From Actinomycetes bacterium (lineage in GTDB: Bacteria > Actinomycetota > Thermoleophilia > RBG-16-64-13), in assembly GCA_021802965.1 (NCBI GenBank), contig JAJZQZ010000009.1, positions 1-33,125 on the forward strand: DNA of 33,125 bases, written 5' to 3'. A program made the translations under genes and the position numbers. The first letter of the stretch is position 1; each line of letters starts with the position of its first letter. Shown here one piece after another: positions 15,414 through 23,318 of this stretch. A model generated the notes under the pieces. That model was not told the DNA's origin. It did not search any database and saw only the letters and a program-made list of their open reading frames with translations.

Positions 15414-16064
15414 ATGAAGGCCATAGCCATCAACGGCAGCCCCCGCAAGACATGGAACACGGCCACGTTGCTCGAGAGCGCCCTGCGCGGCTGCGCGGCC
15501 GGCGGAGCCGAGACCGAGCTCGTGCACCTGTACAGCCACGCCTACCAGGGCTGCACGAGCTGCTTCCGCTGCAAGAAGATCGGTGGCAGAAGCTACGGCC
15601 GGTGCGGCATGAAGGACGATCTGACCCCCATCTTGGAGCGCGCGCTCGAGGCCGATGTCGTGCTGCTTGGATCGCCCATCTACTTCCACACCGAGACGGG
15701 CGAGATGCGCTCGTTCCTCGAGCGCTTCATCTTCCCGAATCTCTCGTACACTCCGGGTCACGCTTCGATCTTTCCGCGCAAGCTGCCCATCGGTCTCGTC
15801 TACACGATGAACGTGACCGAGGCCCAGATGCCCGCCTACAATCAGGACGCGAGCGTCGCCGCCTCCAGCCGCACCCTCGGCCGGATATTCGGCAGCTGCG
15901 AGGTCCTGCTGTGCACAGACACGTACCAGTTCTAGGACTACTCCAAATATCTCACCACCGGGTGGGACGCCGCGGCGAAGGCCCGACGCCGCCAAGAGGT
16001 GTTTCCCAAGGACCTGGAACGGGCCTATGAGATGGGCTCTCGTTTGGCGGCCGCGGCGGGATAG
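15414..16064 (+). pseudogene. Iron-sulfur flavoprotein/FMN reductase with in-frame amber
   Basis: NADPH-dependent FMN reductase/iron-sulfur flavoprotein family. The flavodoxin-like start MKAIAINGSPRKTWNTATLL is followed by the cysteine motif CTSCFRCKK...GRCGMKDDL and LGSPIYFHTETGEMRSFLERF. The start ATG 15414 has GGGAAGGG upstream. The ORF stops at TAG (15933-15935) after TDTYQF, but the same frame continues with DYSKYLTTGWDAAAKARRRQEVFPKDLERAYEMGSRLA to TAG 16062. That is the normal C-terminus of this family, where TYQF-D/E-DYSKY is continuous. So one sense codon has become UAG. TAG serves as an ordinary terminal stop elsewhere in the window (mvhD, ku, doxX), which argues against global recoding. 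The truncated product would lose about 43 residues. Confidence 0.8.
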
Positions 16065-16118
16065 CCCGACAGCGACACTCTGTTTCGGAGACCTCGGACC
16101 ACGAGGCTTTTCACGCGC

Positions 16119-16754
16119 CTACTGCTGACCGGGAGACACCCGCCGTTGCATGGTGCGTGTCGCGAACCTCATCGCCCACACGAACACGGCGGCGGCCACG
16201 ATGATGACCCCCAGCAGCGAGATCCACATGATGGTCAGCGCCGCAGTCGAGTTCGAGCTGCTGGTGAGCTTCTCGGCGAAGCCGGCCAGGTAAGACTGGT
16301 CCGCTCCCTCGATGGCGAACACCAAGGGGACGTAGTACAAGGTAGCGCCGAGCACCAGGAACACCGTCGACAGCCGGTACGCACCCCTGTCGTCGTCCAC
16401 TCGCCTGAACAGCCTGACCACCAGGGCCAACAACAAGAAGAGCGTCGCCAGCGGTGCCGTCAGGGGCAGGTCCATGCTCTTGACCAGGTTCGGCTGGAAG
16501 AAGATCAGGCTCAGCCCGAGAAGTATGAGGAGAATGCCGTCCCGCAGCAGCAGGTAGGTCATCCACCAGATGTCGGCGCCGAATCTCAGCCCCATGCGCC
16601 GCAATGTGCGAAGGATGTATGGCCGCCCCAGGTGGAAGATCAGCCCGGCCGTCCAGAGAGCGGGCAGGAAGGCCACGATGGTGGCGACCAACCATTGCTG
16701 CCCCCCCTGGTTGAAAGCATCGGCGATAGCTTTGGAGACGTCGTCGGGACTCAT
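16119..16754 (-). CDS. Membrane protein B of FAD/Fe-S operon
   Basis: A 211-aa protein with about five or six hydrophobic helices (ATIVAFLPALWTAGLIFHL, MTYLLLRDGILLILLGLSLIFF, LTAPLATLFLLLALVVRLF, STVFLVLGATLYYVPLVFAI, LTIMWISLLGVIIVAAAVFVW). It is a clear paralogue of the gene before it. Shared text includes HLGRPY versus HLARPY, LR.GAD..W...Y..LRD, LP.T..LAT and G.YRL.T..L.LG..LYYVP. Its ATG overlaps the upstream stop (ATGA), so translation is coupled. The tracked 17309 start is a shadow of the upstream gene. I recognise no named family. The likely role is membrane subunit of a redox complex with the oxidoreductase two genes upstream. Confidence 0.85.
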   Translation of the reverse strand: MSPDDVSKAIADAFNQGGQQWLVATIVAFLPALWTAGLIFHLGRPYILRTLRRMGLRFGADIWWMTYLLLRDGILLILLGLSLIFFQPNLVKSMDLPLTAPLATLFLLLALVVRLFRRVDDDRGAYRLSTVFLVLGATLYYVPLVFAIEGADQSYLAGFAEKLTSSSNSTAALTIMWISLLGVIIVAAAVFVWAMRFATRTMQRRVSPGQQ

Positions 16755-17407
16755 CGCTGCCACTCCTCTCCTCCGCCGACCACGGGTTCCTCCGGCTCGG
16801 GGCGTCCGCCGGTGCTCAGCGTGTATGCCACTGCGACGGCCCCCATGATCCCCATGAGACCCATGGCGACGTACGCGAGGACCACCGCCCAGCCGGTGTT
16901 GGTGCTGCTCACCATGAAGTCGCTCATGCTCTTGAGCCGACCCGTGGCGACTCCGTTGAACTGGACTCCCAGGATGTACGGGACGTAGTAGAGGGCGCCC
17001 CCCAGGCCCAGGAGGTAGGTACACAGCCGGTAGCCGCCGAGGTCGTGATCCGGGTCTCCCATCAGCTTGACGAGCAGCACCCCCATGAGGGTCGCCGTGG
17101 CCAGGCTGCCGGTGATGGGCAACTGGTTGCCGGTCAAGACGTCGGGGAAGAAGAACATGAAGCTCATCACCATGCCGGAGATGATGAGGAAGTCCCGAAG
17201 GATCACGTAGATTATCCACAGCAGGTCCGCGCCGAGCCTGAGGGTGAAGCGCTCGATCATCAGCAGGAAGTAGGGGCGGGCTAGGTGGAGCCCGAGTATC
17301 AGCAACCACACCACCGGGAGGGCCGCGACCATCGTGCCCTCCAGGAAGCCCTCCAAGCCGTCGTTGATCCCCCCGATGATGCTGTTCGTGAGATCAGGTA
17401 CTGTCAC
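16751..17407 (-). CDS. Membrane protein A of FAD/Fe-S operon
   Basis: A 218-aa integral membrane protein starting at GTG with AAAGGGG upstream. Five or six helices are visible (ALPVVWLLILGLHLARPYF, LLWIIYVILRDFLIISGMVMSFMFFF, ITGSLATATLMGVLLVKLMG, LCTYLLGLGGALYYVPYILGV, WAVVLAYVAMGLMGIMGAVAVAYTL). It lies 42 bases after the oxidoreductase gene and overlaps the paralogous downstream gene. One His (HLARPY), several Arg and a charged LRD motif are conserved between the paralogues inside or near helices, which could serve haem, quinone or proton handling; that is inference. No family recognised. Confidence 0.85.
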   Translation of the reverse strand: MTVPDLTNSIIGGINDGLEGFLEGTMVAALPVVWLLILGLHLARPYFLLMIERFTLRLGADLLWIIYVILRDFLIISGMVMSFMFFFPDVLTGNQLPITGSLATATLMGVLLVKLMGDPDHDLGGYRLCTYLLGLGGALYYVPYILGVQFNGVATGRLKSMSDFMVSSTNTGWAVVLAYVAMGLMGIMGAVAVAYTLSTGGRPEPEEPVVGGGEEWQR

Positions 17408-17449
17408 AGGAGCACCCCTTTCCAGAGTGGCCGAGATCCACGTCCACCG

Positions 17450-19411
17450 CTACTTTGTCGTATCCATCGCCTTCTCCCTCTCGACCACTTCGATCGCCGG
17501 GCACAGGTAGTCGAGGTCGCATCGCAGGCACCTCGCTGCCTCCCGGCGGGCCTGCGTTTCGTCGTAGCCACGGGCGGACTCGACCATCCGGTCTCGCGCC
17601 GCGCTCGGGTCGAGCGGCATCTCTTCGCGCGACAGGTAGTCGAGGTCGAGCGCGAAAGAGCCGCCGGGCGGCAAGGTCGACACCGACTGGAACTCATCCG
17701 GGGGCATCTCCGAGACACGGCTGGGTGACACCCCGCGCAGGTAGGCGTGGATGTACCGTGCAGCTTGCCGGCCGTGCGCGGCGGCCTGGATGATCGAGCG
17801 CGGCCCGTATGTCACGTCGCCTGCTGCGAACACGCCGGGGGCGCCGGTCGCCAGTGTCGCCGGATTGATGAGGAGACCCCCCCAGGGGGCCACTCCGATG
17901 CTCGTGCCTTCGGGCAGGAACGAGGGATCCGGCGCCTCGCCGACGGCCACCAGCACCCTGTCGATGGGCAGATCGAACTCGGTGCCCGAGAGAGGGACGA
18001 TGGTGGATCGCCCTGTTTCGTCGGGCTCACCCGGCTCCACGCGCTGGCAACGTATCGCGCTCACGTCTCCCGCCTCACCCAAGATCTTGACGGGTATGAC
18101 CATCTCGTGGAGGCGCACTCCCTCTTCGAGCGCGGCTCGCACCTCTTCGCCCTGGGCCGGCATCTCGGCCTGGCTGCGTCGATACAGCACCTGCACGCTA
18201 CCGGCTCCGGCGCGCAACGCCGACCTCGCCGCATCCATCGCGGTGCTCCCGCCGCCTACCACCACCACGTCGCCTTCGAGCTTCGTCGCCGAGTCCAGAT
18301 TGAACGCCTTGAGGAACGTGGTCGCGGCGATGACCCCGCGCAACTCGCCTTCCCCCGGGACTCCCAACCGTTGGCTCTTCTGGGCGCCCACGGCCAGCAG
18401 GACGGCCGCATTCCGCTTCTGCAGGTCGTCGAGCGACACGTCGCGCCCGACCGCGGTGTTGAGGCGGACGTCGACGCCGAGGTCCCTCATGGCCTGGACA
18501 TCGCGTTCCAGTTCCGAGCGAGGAAGGCGGTAGTGGGGGATGCCGATCGCCATCATGCCGCCTGCGACCGGCATGGCGTCGTAGACAGTCACCCGATAGC
18601 CCCGACGCGCCAGATAGTAAGCGGCGCTCAGTCCGGTGGGGCCGGCGCCCACGATCGCGACGGTCTCGGGATACCGGTGCCGCGGAGGGGTGACTTTGCG
18701 ATGCTTCGGGATGCCGTGATCCATGGCGAAGCGCTTGAGGTCGCGGATCGCGATGGCGGCCTCGAACTCCCCGCGTCGGCACACGTCCTCGCAAGGCGCC
18801 GTGCAGACCCGCCCGCAGATCGCGGGGAAGGGGTTGGGTTCGGATGCCACCTGGAGGGCCTCGTCGTAGCGCCCCTCGGCGATGAGGCCCACGTACAAGC
18901 CCGCGTTCGTGCCCACCGGGCAGGCGGTCTGGCACGGAGCCTGAAGATCCTGACTCAGATCGCCGAGCCAGCTGCGCCAGCTCTGCCAGATCTCCTCGCG
19001 CCCGGCCACGTGCCACGCATGTGCTTCGCCCCAGGGTGTCTCCCCGGGTTGTTCCGGGGTGGCGCGGGTGTAAGCGTCCAGCGGCTGCCACGTCCCCTCA
19101 CGGGGTAGATGCGTAACCAGGCCTCGCTGGGCGAACTCGATATCGGCTATGCCGCTCTCGATCACGATCGCGTTCGTCGGACACTCGTGCGCGCACACCT
19201 GACACCCGACGCACTTGGCCACCTGCACAGGAGACAGCATCATCCACGTGCGGGCGCCCCAGTTCCCCGGCACCAACGTCCGTCGCTCGGAAGCGTCGGC
19301 CGGCGTGCCCTCGCCGGAGGGTCGCGTCATGTCCAGGCAGCGGACCGGGCACAGGTCCATGCATATGCCGCAGTTGATACACCTGTCTTTGCTAACGCGA
19401 AAACGGTACAC
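17450..19411 (-). CDS. Ferredoxin-domain FAD/NAD(P) oxidoreductase, GltD-like
   Basis: A 653-aa multi-cluster flavoprotein. The N-terminal ferredoxin part is CINCGICMDLCPVRC and CVGCQVCAHECP (residues 1-90). A GltD-type Fe-S domain follows (CQTACPVGTNAGLYVGLIAEGRYDEAL, CGRVCTAPCEDVCRRG, about 155-215). Then come the FAD site GAGPTGLSAAYYLARRG, the NAD(P) site VVGGGSTAMDAARSALR and the second FAD motif GVFAAGDVTYGP. A last CLRCDLDYLC sits near the C-terminus. The start is GTG 19411 with AAGGAGG five bases upstream. The domains resemble the glutamate synthase small subunit and NADPH-ferredoxin oxidoreductases, but no gltB is nearby. Two membrane proteins follow in the same operon, so it more likely feeds electrons from NAD(P)H or ferredoxin into the membrane. 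Confidence 0.92.
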   Translation of the reverse strand: MYRFRVSKDRCINCGICMDLCPVRCLDMTRPSGEGTPADASERRTLVPGNWGARTWMMLSPVQVAKCVGCQVCAHECPTNAIVIESGIADIEFAQRGLVTHLPREGTWQPLDAYTRATPEQPGETPWGEAHAWHVAGREEIWQSWRSWLGDLSQDLQAPCQTACPVGTNAGLYVGLIAEGRYDEALQVASEPNPFPAICGRVCTAPCEDVCRRGEFEAAIAIRDLKRFAMDHGIPKHRKVTPPRHRYPETVAIVGAGPTGLSAAYYLARRGYRVTVYDAMPVAGGMMAIGIPHYRLPRSELERDVQAMRDLGVDVRLNTAVGRDVSLDDLQKRNAAVLLAVGAQKSQRLGVPGEGELRGVIAATTFLKAFNLDSATKLEGDVVVVGGGSTAMDAARSALRAGAGSVQVLYRRSQAEMPAQGEEVRAALEEGVRLHEMVIPVKILGEAGDVSAIRCQRVEPGEPDETGRSTIVPLSGTEFDLPIDRVLVAVGEAPDPSFLPEGTSIGVAPWGGLLINPATLATGAPGVFAAGDVTYGPRSIIQAAAHGRQAARYIHAYLRGVSPSRVSEMPPDEFQSVSTLPPGGSFALDLDYLSREEMPLDPSAARDRMVESARGYDETQARREAARCLRCDLDYLCPAIEVVEREKAMDTTK

Positions 19412-19756
19412 CTTGCCTCCTTCTGGTGTGGCCCCGCCTCCTACCTCTCAGTGAGACTTCGCGACGCGTACACGTATGTGCGAGGCGAGCGCTCCCCATG
19501 ACGCGCATACAGGGTGGTGGCGAGTCGGCCCGAACGTGGGCGGAGGACGCGGAAGCTGGCTCGTGGCAGGTCCGGAAAGGCGCTCTCGGGGTCGCCCACG
19601 ATGATGTCGAGAGCGTTGAACGTACCGTGGGACATCCCGTCACCGCCGGGGAAGAAGGCTTTCACACGTCATACCCAGAATCTAGCTCTGTGTACCTCGT
19701 GCGGCTCGAACAAGAGACGAAAACACGGATGGAGGGTGGCGTGGGGGAGCCGGTCG
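19412..19756. other. Divergent intergenic region
   Basis: About 345 bases between the divergent oxidoreductase operon and the + strand membrane gene. Open frames on both strands (19426-19767 + and 19441-19665 -) have no Shine-Dalgarno and no family look. I see no clear promoter, hairpin or RNA. Confidence 0.4.
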
Positions 19757-20485
19757 ATGGCAGATAGGCCGGACACGGGGCAAGCGCCGGCGGCTGAGCC
19801 TGTTCCGCAGAGGGCCAAAGTGGTCCCGTCGTGGCAGCGCTCCACCGAGCCCGAATCGAGGTGGCCCGTCTTCGGGGCGATCGTCATCGTCATCGCCGGT
19901 CAGACATGGGTGGCGAACAGCTTGGCTCTGCGCCCGGTCTGGCTGCTCCCTGTGGTCGCCGGCGTCCTGCTCCTCGCGTCGGTTGCCGTCTACATCCCGT
20001 CGCGGACCGAGCCGAGCCGCACGGCTCGGCTTCTCTCCCTCAGTGTGGTCGGGGTGCTGATCATCGCGAACGTCCTCAGCCTCGCCTTGCTCGTGCGTGG
20101 CGTCTTCTTGGGGTCGACGCTGAGTCCGACGGGGCTGTTGCTCGCCGGAGCGGCCCTTTGGATCGTCAACGTCGCGGTCTTCGCTCTTCTCCACTGGGAG
20201 CTCGACGGCGGCGGGCCGGAAGCTCGGGCCGACGGCTATGAAGACTACCCCGACCTCGTCTTCCCCCAGCAGCAGCAGGACCAACAGGGACTCGCCGCCG
20301 CCGATTGGAAACCCTCGTTTTCCGACTACCTCTTCGTCTCGCTCACCTGCGGGACGGCGTTCTCGCCCACCGACGCGATGCCGTATTCGAAGCAGGCCAA
20401 GCTCGTGATGGGCGTCGAGGCCACCCTTTCATTCGCCATCGCCGCTATGCTGCTCGCCCGCGCCATCAACATCGCTCACGGGTGA
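19757..20485 (+). CDS. Integral membrane protein, DUF1345-like C-terminus
   Basis: A 242-aa protein. A Pro/Arg-rich soluble N-terminus is followed by about five hydrophobic segments (VFGAIVIVIAGQTWVAN, VWLLPVVAGVLLLASVAVYI, LLSLSVVGVLIIANVLSLALLV, LLLAGAALWIVNVAVFALLHW and a last one). It ends with YLFVSLTCGTAFSPTDAMPYSKQAKLVMGVEATLSFAIAAMLLARAINI. That ending resembles the SD-x(n)-hydrophobic-INL end of DUF1345-type and pore-like proteins in actinobacteria. The start ATG 19757 has GGGGGAG upstream; the longer tracked frame is less likely. The function is unknown. It may be co-transcribed with the protease 50 bases downstream. Confidence 0.75.
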   Translation: MADRPDTGQAPAAEPVPQRAKVVPSWQRSTEPESRWPVFGAIVIVIAGQTWVANSLALRPVWLLPVVAGVLLLASVAVYIPSRTEPSRTARLLSLSVVGVLIIANVLSLALLVRGVFLGSTLSPTGLLLAGAALWIVNVAVFALLHWELDGGGPEARADGYEDYPDLVFPQQQQDQQGLAAADWKPSFSDYLFVSLTCGTAFSPTDAMPYSKQAKLVMGVEATLSFAIAAMLLARAINIAHG

Positions 20486-20535
20486 CCGTTGCCCGAAGGT
20501 ACTGAAGGTGTCCTGATCGGGGGAATACTCCAAGC

Positions 20536-21801
20536 ATGTTGAACGTCTATGCGGTCATCATCCTCGTGGCGCTGCTCGCGACATTCGGCGTGGAGCGCTG
20601 GGCAGACCTGCGCAACCTCCGGGCATTGCGGCAGGGTCTGCCCGCCGAGTTCGAGGACGTCTACGACCGGGAGACCTACGAGCGCTCGCAGGAGTACTCG
20701 CGCGCCCGGCTCCGTTTGGGTTTGCTCACGACCAGTGTCGACCTCGTGGCGCTCCTGCTTTTCTGGTGGCTGGGGGGATTCGGCCGGCTCTTCCGTGGGA
20801 TCGACCTACTCCAATGGGGGCCCATCGCCGGCGGTATCCTGTACATCGGTGCACTGGTCGTGGCACAGTGGCTCATCGGTCTGCCCTTCAGCGTCTACGC
20901 GACCTTCGTGGTGGAGGAAAGGTTCGGTTTCAACCGCACCACCCCGGCCACTTATGTGGCCGACTTGGCCAAGGCGGCGCTGCTGGCGGTGCTGGTAGGC
21001 GTGCCGGTGCTCGCCGCTGTGCTGGCCTTCTTCACCTACGCCGGATCGTGGGCATGGGTCTATGCCTGGGTGGCGGCGGTGGTGTTCAGTCTCGTGATGC
21101 AGTACGTCCTGCCCATCTGGATCATGCCCCTCTTCAACCGTTTCACCCCTCTCGAGTCCGGGGAACTGCACGACTCGATCGTCGCGTATGCCCGCGGAGT
21201 GCGCTTTCCGCTCTCCAACATCCTCGTGATGGACGGCTCTCGCCGATCCACCAAAGCGAACGCTTTCTTCACCGGCTTCGGCCGGAACAGGCGCATCGCC
21301 CTCTTCGACACCCTGATCGCCCGTCACACGACCCCCCAGTTGGTCGCCGTGGTCGCGCACGAAGTCGGCCACTACAAGGAGCGCCACGTGCTCAAAGGGC
21401 TGCTCCTGTCGATGCTGCACACCGGCGTGCTCTTCGCCCTGCTCTCAGTCTTCTTGTCGCAGCGAGGGCTGTTCCAGGCTTTCGGCGTCGACTCGCCCTG
21501 GGTCGCCGCCGGTCTCGTCTTCTTCGCGCTGCTGTTGGCGCCCGTGGAATCGGTGCTGGGCCTCGGCCTGCAGGCCCTGTCGCGCCGTCACGAGTATCAG
21601 GCCGATGCCTATGCCGCACGCACCACCGGCGACGCCGACAGCATGGTGGCGGCCCTGAAGATCCTCTCGCGCGACAGCCTGAGCAACCTGACCCCCGACC
21701 CCATGTACGTAGCCTTGAACTACTCGCACCCACCGGTGCTCGAGAGGATCCGGGCGCTGCGAGGTGTGGCTGTCTCGCCTGTATCCGCGCCTGAGCGGTA
21801 G
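20536..21801 (+). CDS. M48 (Ste24/CAAX-type) membrane metalloprotease
   Basis: A 421-aa zinc endopeptidase with Ste24 topology: N-terminal helices, FVVEERFGFNRTTPATYVADLAK, IMPLFNRFTPLESGEL, the segment DGSRRSTKANAFFTGFGRNRRIALFDTL, and the catalytic HEVGH (H275, E276, H279). Two more membrane helices and the third zinc ligand in RHEYQADAYA (E353) follow. The family clips C-terminal tails or misfolded membrane proteins; in bacteria the natural substrates are mostly unknown. The ATG has only a distant GGGGGA upstream, so the start is slightly uncertain. The length is normal for the family. Confidence 0.95.
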   Translation: MLNVYAVIILVALLATFGVERWADLRNLRALRQGLPAEFEDVYDRETYERSQEYSRARLRLGLLTTSVDLVALLLFWWLGGFGRLFRGIDLLQWGPIAGGILYIGALVVAQWLIGLPFSVYATFVVEERFGFNRTTPATYVADLAKAALLAVLVGVPVLAAVLAFFTYAGSWAWVYAWVAAVVFSLVMQYVLPIWIMPLFNRFTPLESGELHDSIVAYARGVRFPLSNILVMDGSRRSTKANAFFTGFGRNRRIALFDTLIARHTTPQLVAVVAHEVGHYKERHVLKGLLLSMLHTGVLFALLSVFLSQRGLFQAFGVDSPWVAAGLVFFALLLAPVESVLGLGLQALSRRHEYQADAYAARTTGDADSMVAALKILSRDSLSNLTPDPMYVALNYSHPPVLERIRALRGVAVSPVSAPER

Positions 21802-21896
21802 CCCTCCACGGCGCTTCGAGGTCGAAGCTGCTATACTGCACGCAAGGAAACCGCCGGGTTCCCCTCTTCCACTTTCCTCCGATAGGGGATGCTAAT

Positions 21897-22091
21897 ATGG
21901 CCGACGCTCACCACGAGCACGACCCGTCCGGGGTGGTGCCCCCCCTCTTCGTAAAGCACGACCGAGTGCGCCACCCGGAGTTCGGGCGCGGATACGTCGT
22001 GGATTCACGAGGCGACAACTGCAGGGTCTTCTTCCTCGAAGACGGCAAGACAAGAGACTTCAAGCAGAGCAAGCTGGAGCCCAGCAGCTGA
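21897..22091 (+). CDS. Small DUF3553-like protein
   Basis: A 64-aa soluble protein. After a His-rich N-terminus it reads FVKHDRVRHPEFGRGYVVDSRGDNCRVFFLEDGKTRDFKQSKLEP, the small beta-barrel pattern (V-H-x-FG-x-G-V...V-FE/D-G) of DUF3553 and UvrD-tail/CarD-like modules that bind nucleic acid or protein partners. It starts at ATG with a weak GGGGAT upstream. TATACT near 21832 could be its -10 box. Free-standing copies have no known role. Confidence 0.75.
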   Translation: MADAHHEHDPSGVVPPLFVKHDRVRHPEFGRGYVVDSRGDNCRVFFLEDGKTRDFKQSKLEPSS

Positions 22092-22098
22092 CTTTCCA

Positions 22099-22147
22099 GC
22101 GGGGCCCGCGGCTATCCCGCGCGCCCCGCACTAAGAATGGGGCGCGC
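22099..22147. terminator. Two overlapping GC hairpins between convergent genes
   Basis: GCGCGCCCC (22119-22127) pairs perfectly with GGGGCGCGC (22139-22147). Its left arm can instead pair backwards with the GCGGGGCCCGCGG stretch starting near 22099. The hairpins lie between two convergent genes and probably form a bidirectional terminator, though there is no T-run. Confidence 0.45.
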
Positions 22148-22180
22148 AGCGGGCGCAGGCTCCTTCGAAGCCAGAGCGTC

Positions 22181-22675
22181 CTAGAACGGCTTGCTGGTCA
22201 TGAGGTAGAGCGATGCTCCGATCACGACGACCCCCGTCCCGAGAAGCAGGAACGGGTGCAGCCGGGCGACGGCGTCCTCGATCTCCTCTTGGGTGGCGCT
22301 GACCCCAGTCCCAGGGTAGATCTTGAACCCCTCTCGATATCGGATGCCGAGCGCCTTTCGTACGACGCTGTACTGCCCCCCGCCCACGACGAACATGATC
22401 GCGAAGGCGGCGAGCAGGAGGCCGATCGAGACCCACACGAACCCGGACGACCAATAGGTCCGGCGAAAAGCGCCTGCCACTCCACCCGCGATCAACACCA
22501 GCACGGCGGGATACAGCACCTTGAACGACCCTTCCGAGAGCTCCAACAGCCGCCGCATGCGTTCCGGGTGGCGCTCCCCGCGAAGCGCGAAGGCCAGACC
22601 GGCCGAGGTCCCGTGGGCCACGAGAAAAGCGGCGAGACCCGCCAGGTGGAAGAACAGGGACCAGAGGTCGTGCAA
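22181..22675 (-). CDS. DUF2269-like integral membrane protein
   Basis: A 164-aa membrane protein with four helices. The opening LWSLFFHLAGLAAFLVAHGTSAGLAFALRGER, followed by LLELSEGSFKVLYPAVLVLIAGG, matches the DUF2269/predicted integral membrane family, whose first helix has conserved His residues. A central soluble segment YREGFKIYPGTGVSATQEEIEDAV precedes the last helix. The start is TTG seven bases after the tatA stop, so it is translationally linked to tatA. The role is unknown. Confidence 0.75.
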   Translation of the reverse strand: MHDLWSLFFHLAGLAAFLVAHGTSAGLAFALRGERHPERMRRLLELSEGSFKVLYPAVLVLIAGGVAGAFRRTYWSSGFVWVSIGLLLAAFAIMFVVGGGQYSVVRKALGIRYREGFKIYPGTGVSATQEEIEDAVARLHPFLLLGTGVVVIGASLYLMTSKPF

Positions 22676-22682
22676 CGCGGTC

Positions 22683-22925
22683 TTACTTCTTCTTGGCGAC
22701 GGTCACGGGCTCTTCGGCGGGGGTGTCACTCGCGGCATCGACTGTCGTCCCGTCATCCTTGATCGCGGCTCGGAACCCTTCTTCACCCTCTTTGACGCCC
22801 TTCTTGAGCCCCACGAACGAGCGCCCGACTGAGGAGCCGATGCGCGGGATCAGCCTGCCCCCAAAAACGAGCAAGATGATGCCGACGACGATAGCGATCT
22901 CCCAGGGTCCCAACCAACCCGGCAT
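22683..22925 (-). CDS. tatA: Sec-independent translocase subunit TatA
   Basis: An 80-aa TatA/E: MPGWLGPWEIAIVVGIILLVFGGRLIPRIGSSVGRSFVGLKKGVKEG. A short membrane helix (about 8-21) is followed by the hinge FGG-x-x-x-P, an amphipathic helix and an acidic then Lys-rich tail. It forms the pore of the twin-arginine pathway for folded proteins. The start is ATG with GAGGAG ten bases upstream. No tatC is in the window. It heads a two-gene operon with the DUF2269-like gene. Confidence 0.92.
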   Translation of the reverse strand: MPGWLGPWEIAIVVGIILLVFGGRLIPRIGSSVGRSFVGLKKGVKEGEEGFRAAIKDDGTTVDAASDTPAEEPVTVAKKK

Positions 22926-23126
22926 CTAGCACACACTCCTCTTGTCAGTGTCGGCCACGATTCAGTCTATCCGATGTCGAATGAATCGGCGAGGGCCTCT
23001 CATGCGTTGCTTCGCGCATGTCCAGCGCACGTGGCGGCGAAACGTGGTCGGTCGCCGGGCTGGAGGCCCGGCAGTGCCGTTTCGGGAAGTTGTCTTGCCG
23101 GTACCTCTGGTAAGGGCGATCAGTAG
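22926..23126 (+). promoter_or_regulatory. Structured leader before the glucan synthase gene
   Basis: Non-coding region with two consecutive hairpins. CATGCG-TTGCTTCG-CGCATG spans 23001-23020. A nested element at 23038-23084 has outer arms CGAAACG/CGTTTCG enclosing inner arms GCCGGGC/GCCCGGC. I recognise no riboswitch class. It could be an RNA leader of the + strand gene, part of the tatA upstream region, or both. Confidence 0.4.
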
Positions 23127-23318
23127 CGAAAAGGGGATGCCATAGTCTTTCGGGGTTCAAGATCCGCCGAGCACGAGCGGGATGAGTCGGCAGGCGAGTG
23201 GGGCGACCCGGCGCTCCATTCCGAGCTGCTGAGCGCGGACCAACTCAAGCATCATGCCGCGAGCCTGGCCGGCAGCCATCGCGTCGACCGGCGTCCGGGC
23301 AAGGACAGGCTGCTCTCG

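Noticed and set aside
15933-15935. Genome-wide reassignment of TAG as a sense codon
   Set aside because: mvhD, ku and doxX end naturally at TAG with correct C-termini, so TAG acts as a normal stop here.
19426-19767. 113-aa + strand ORF and a 74-aa minus-strand ORF in the divergent gap
   Set aside because: No Shine-Dalgarno and no recognisable motif; they overlap each other and the next gene's start.
23151-23175. GGGGTTCAAGATCC resembling a tRNA T-arm
   Set aside because: The stem does not pair properly, and no anticodon or acceptor arm is found around it.
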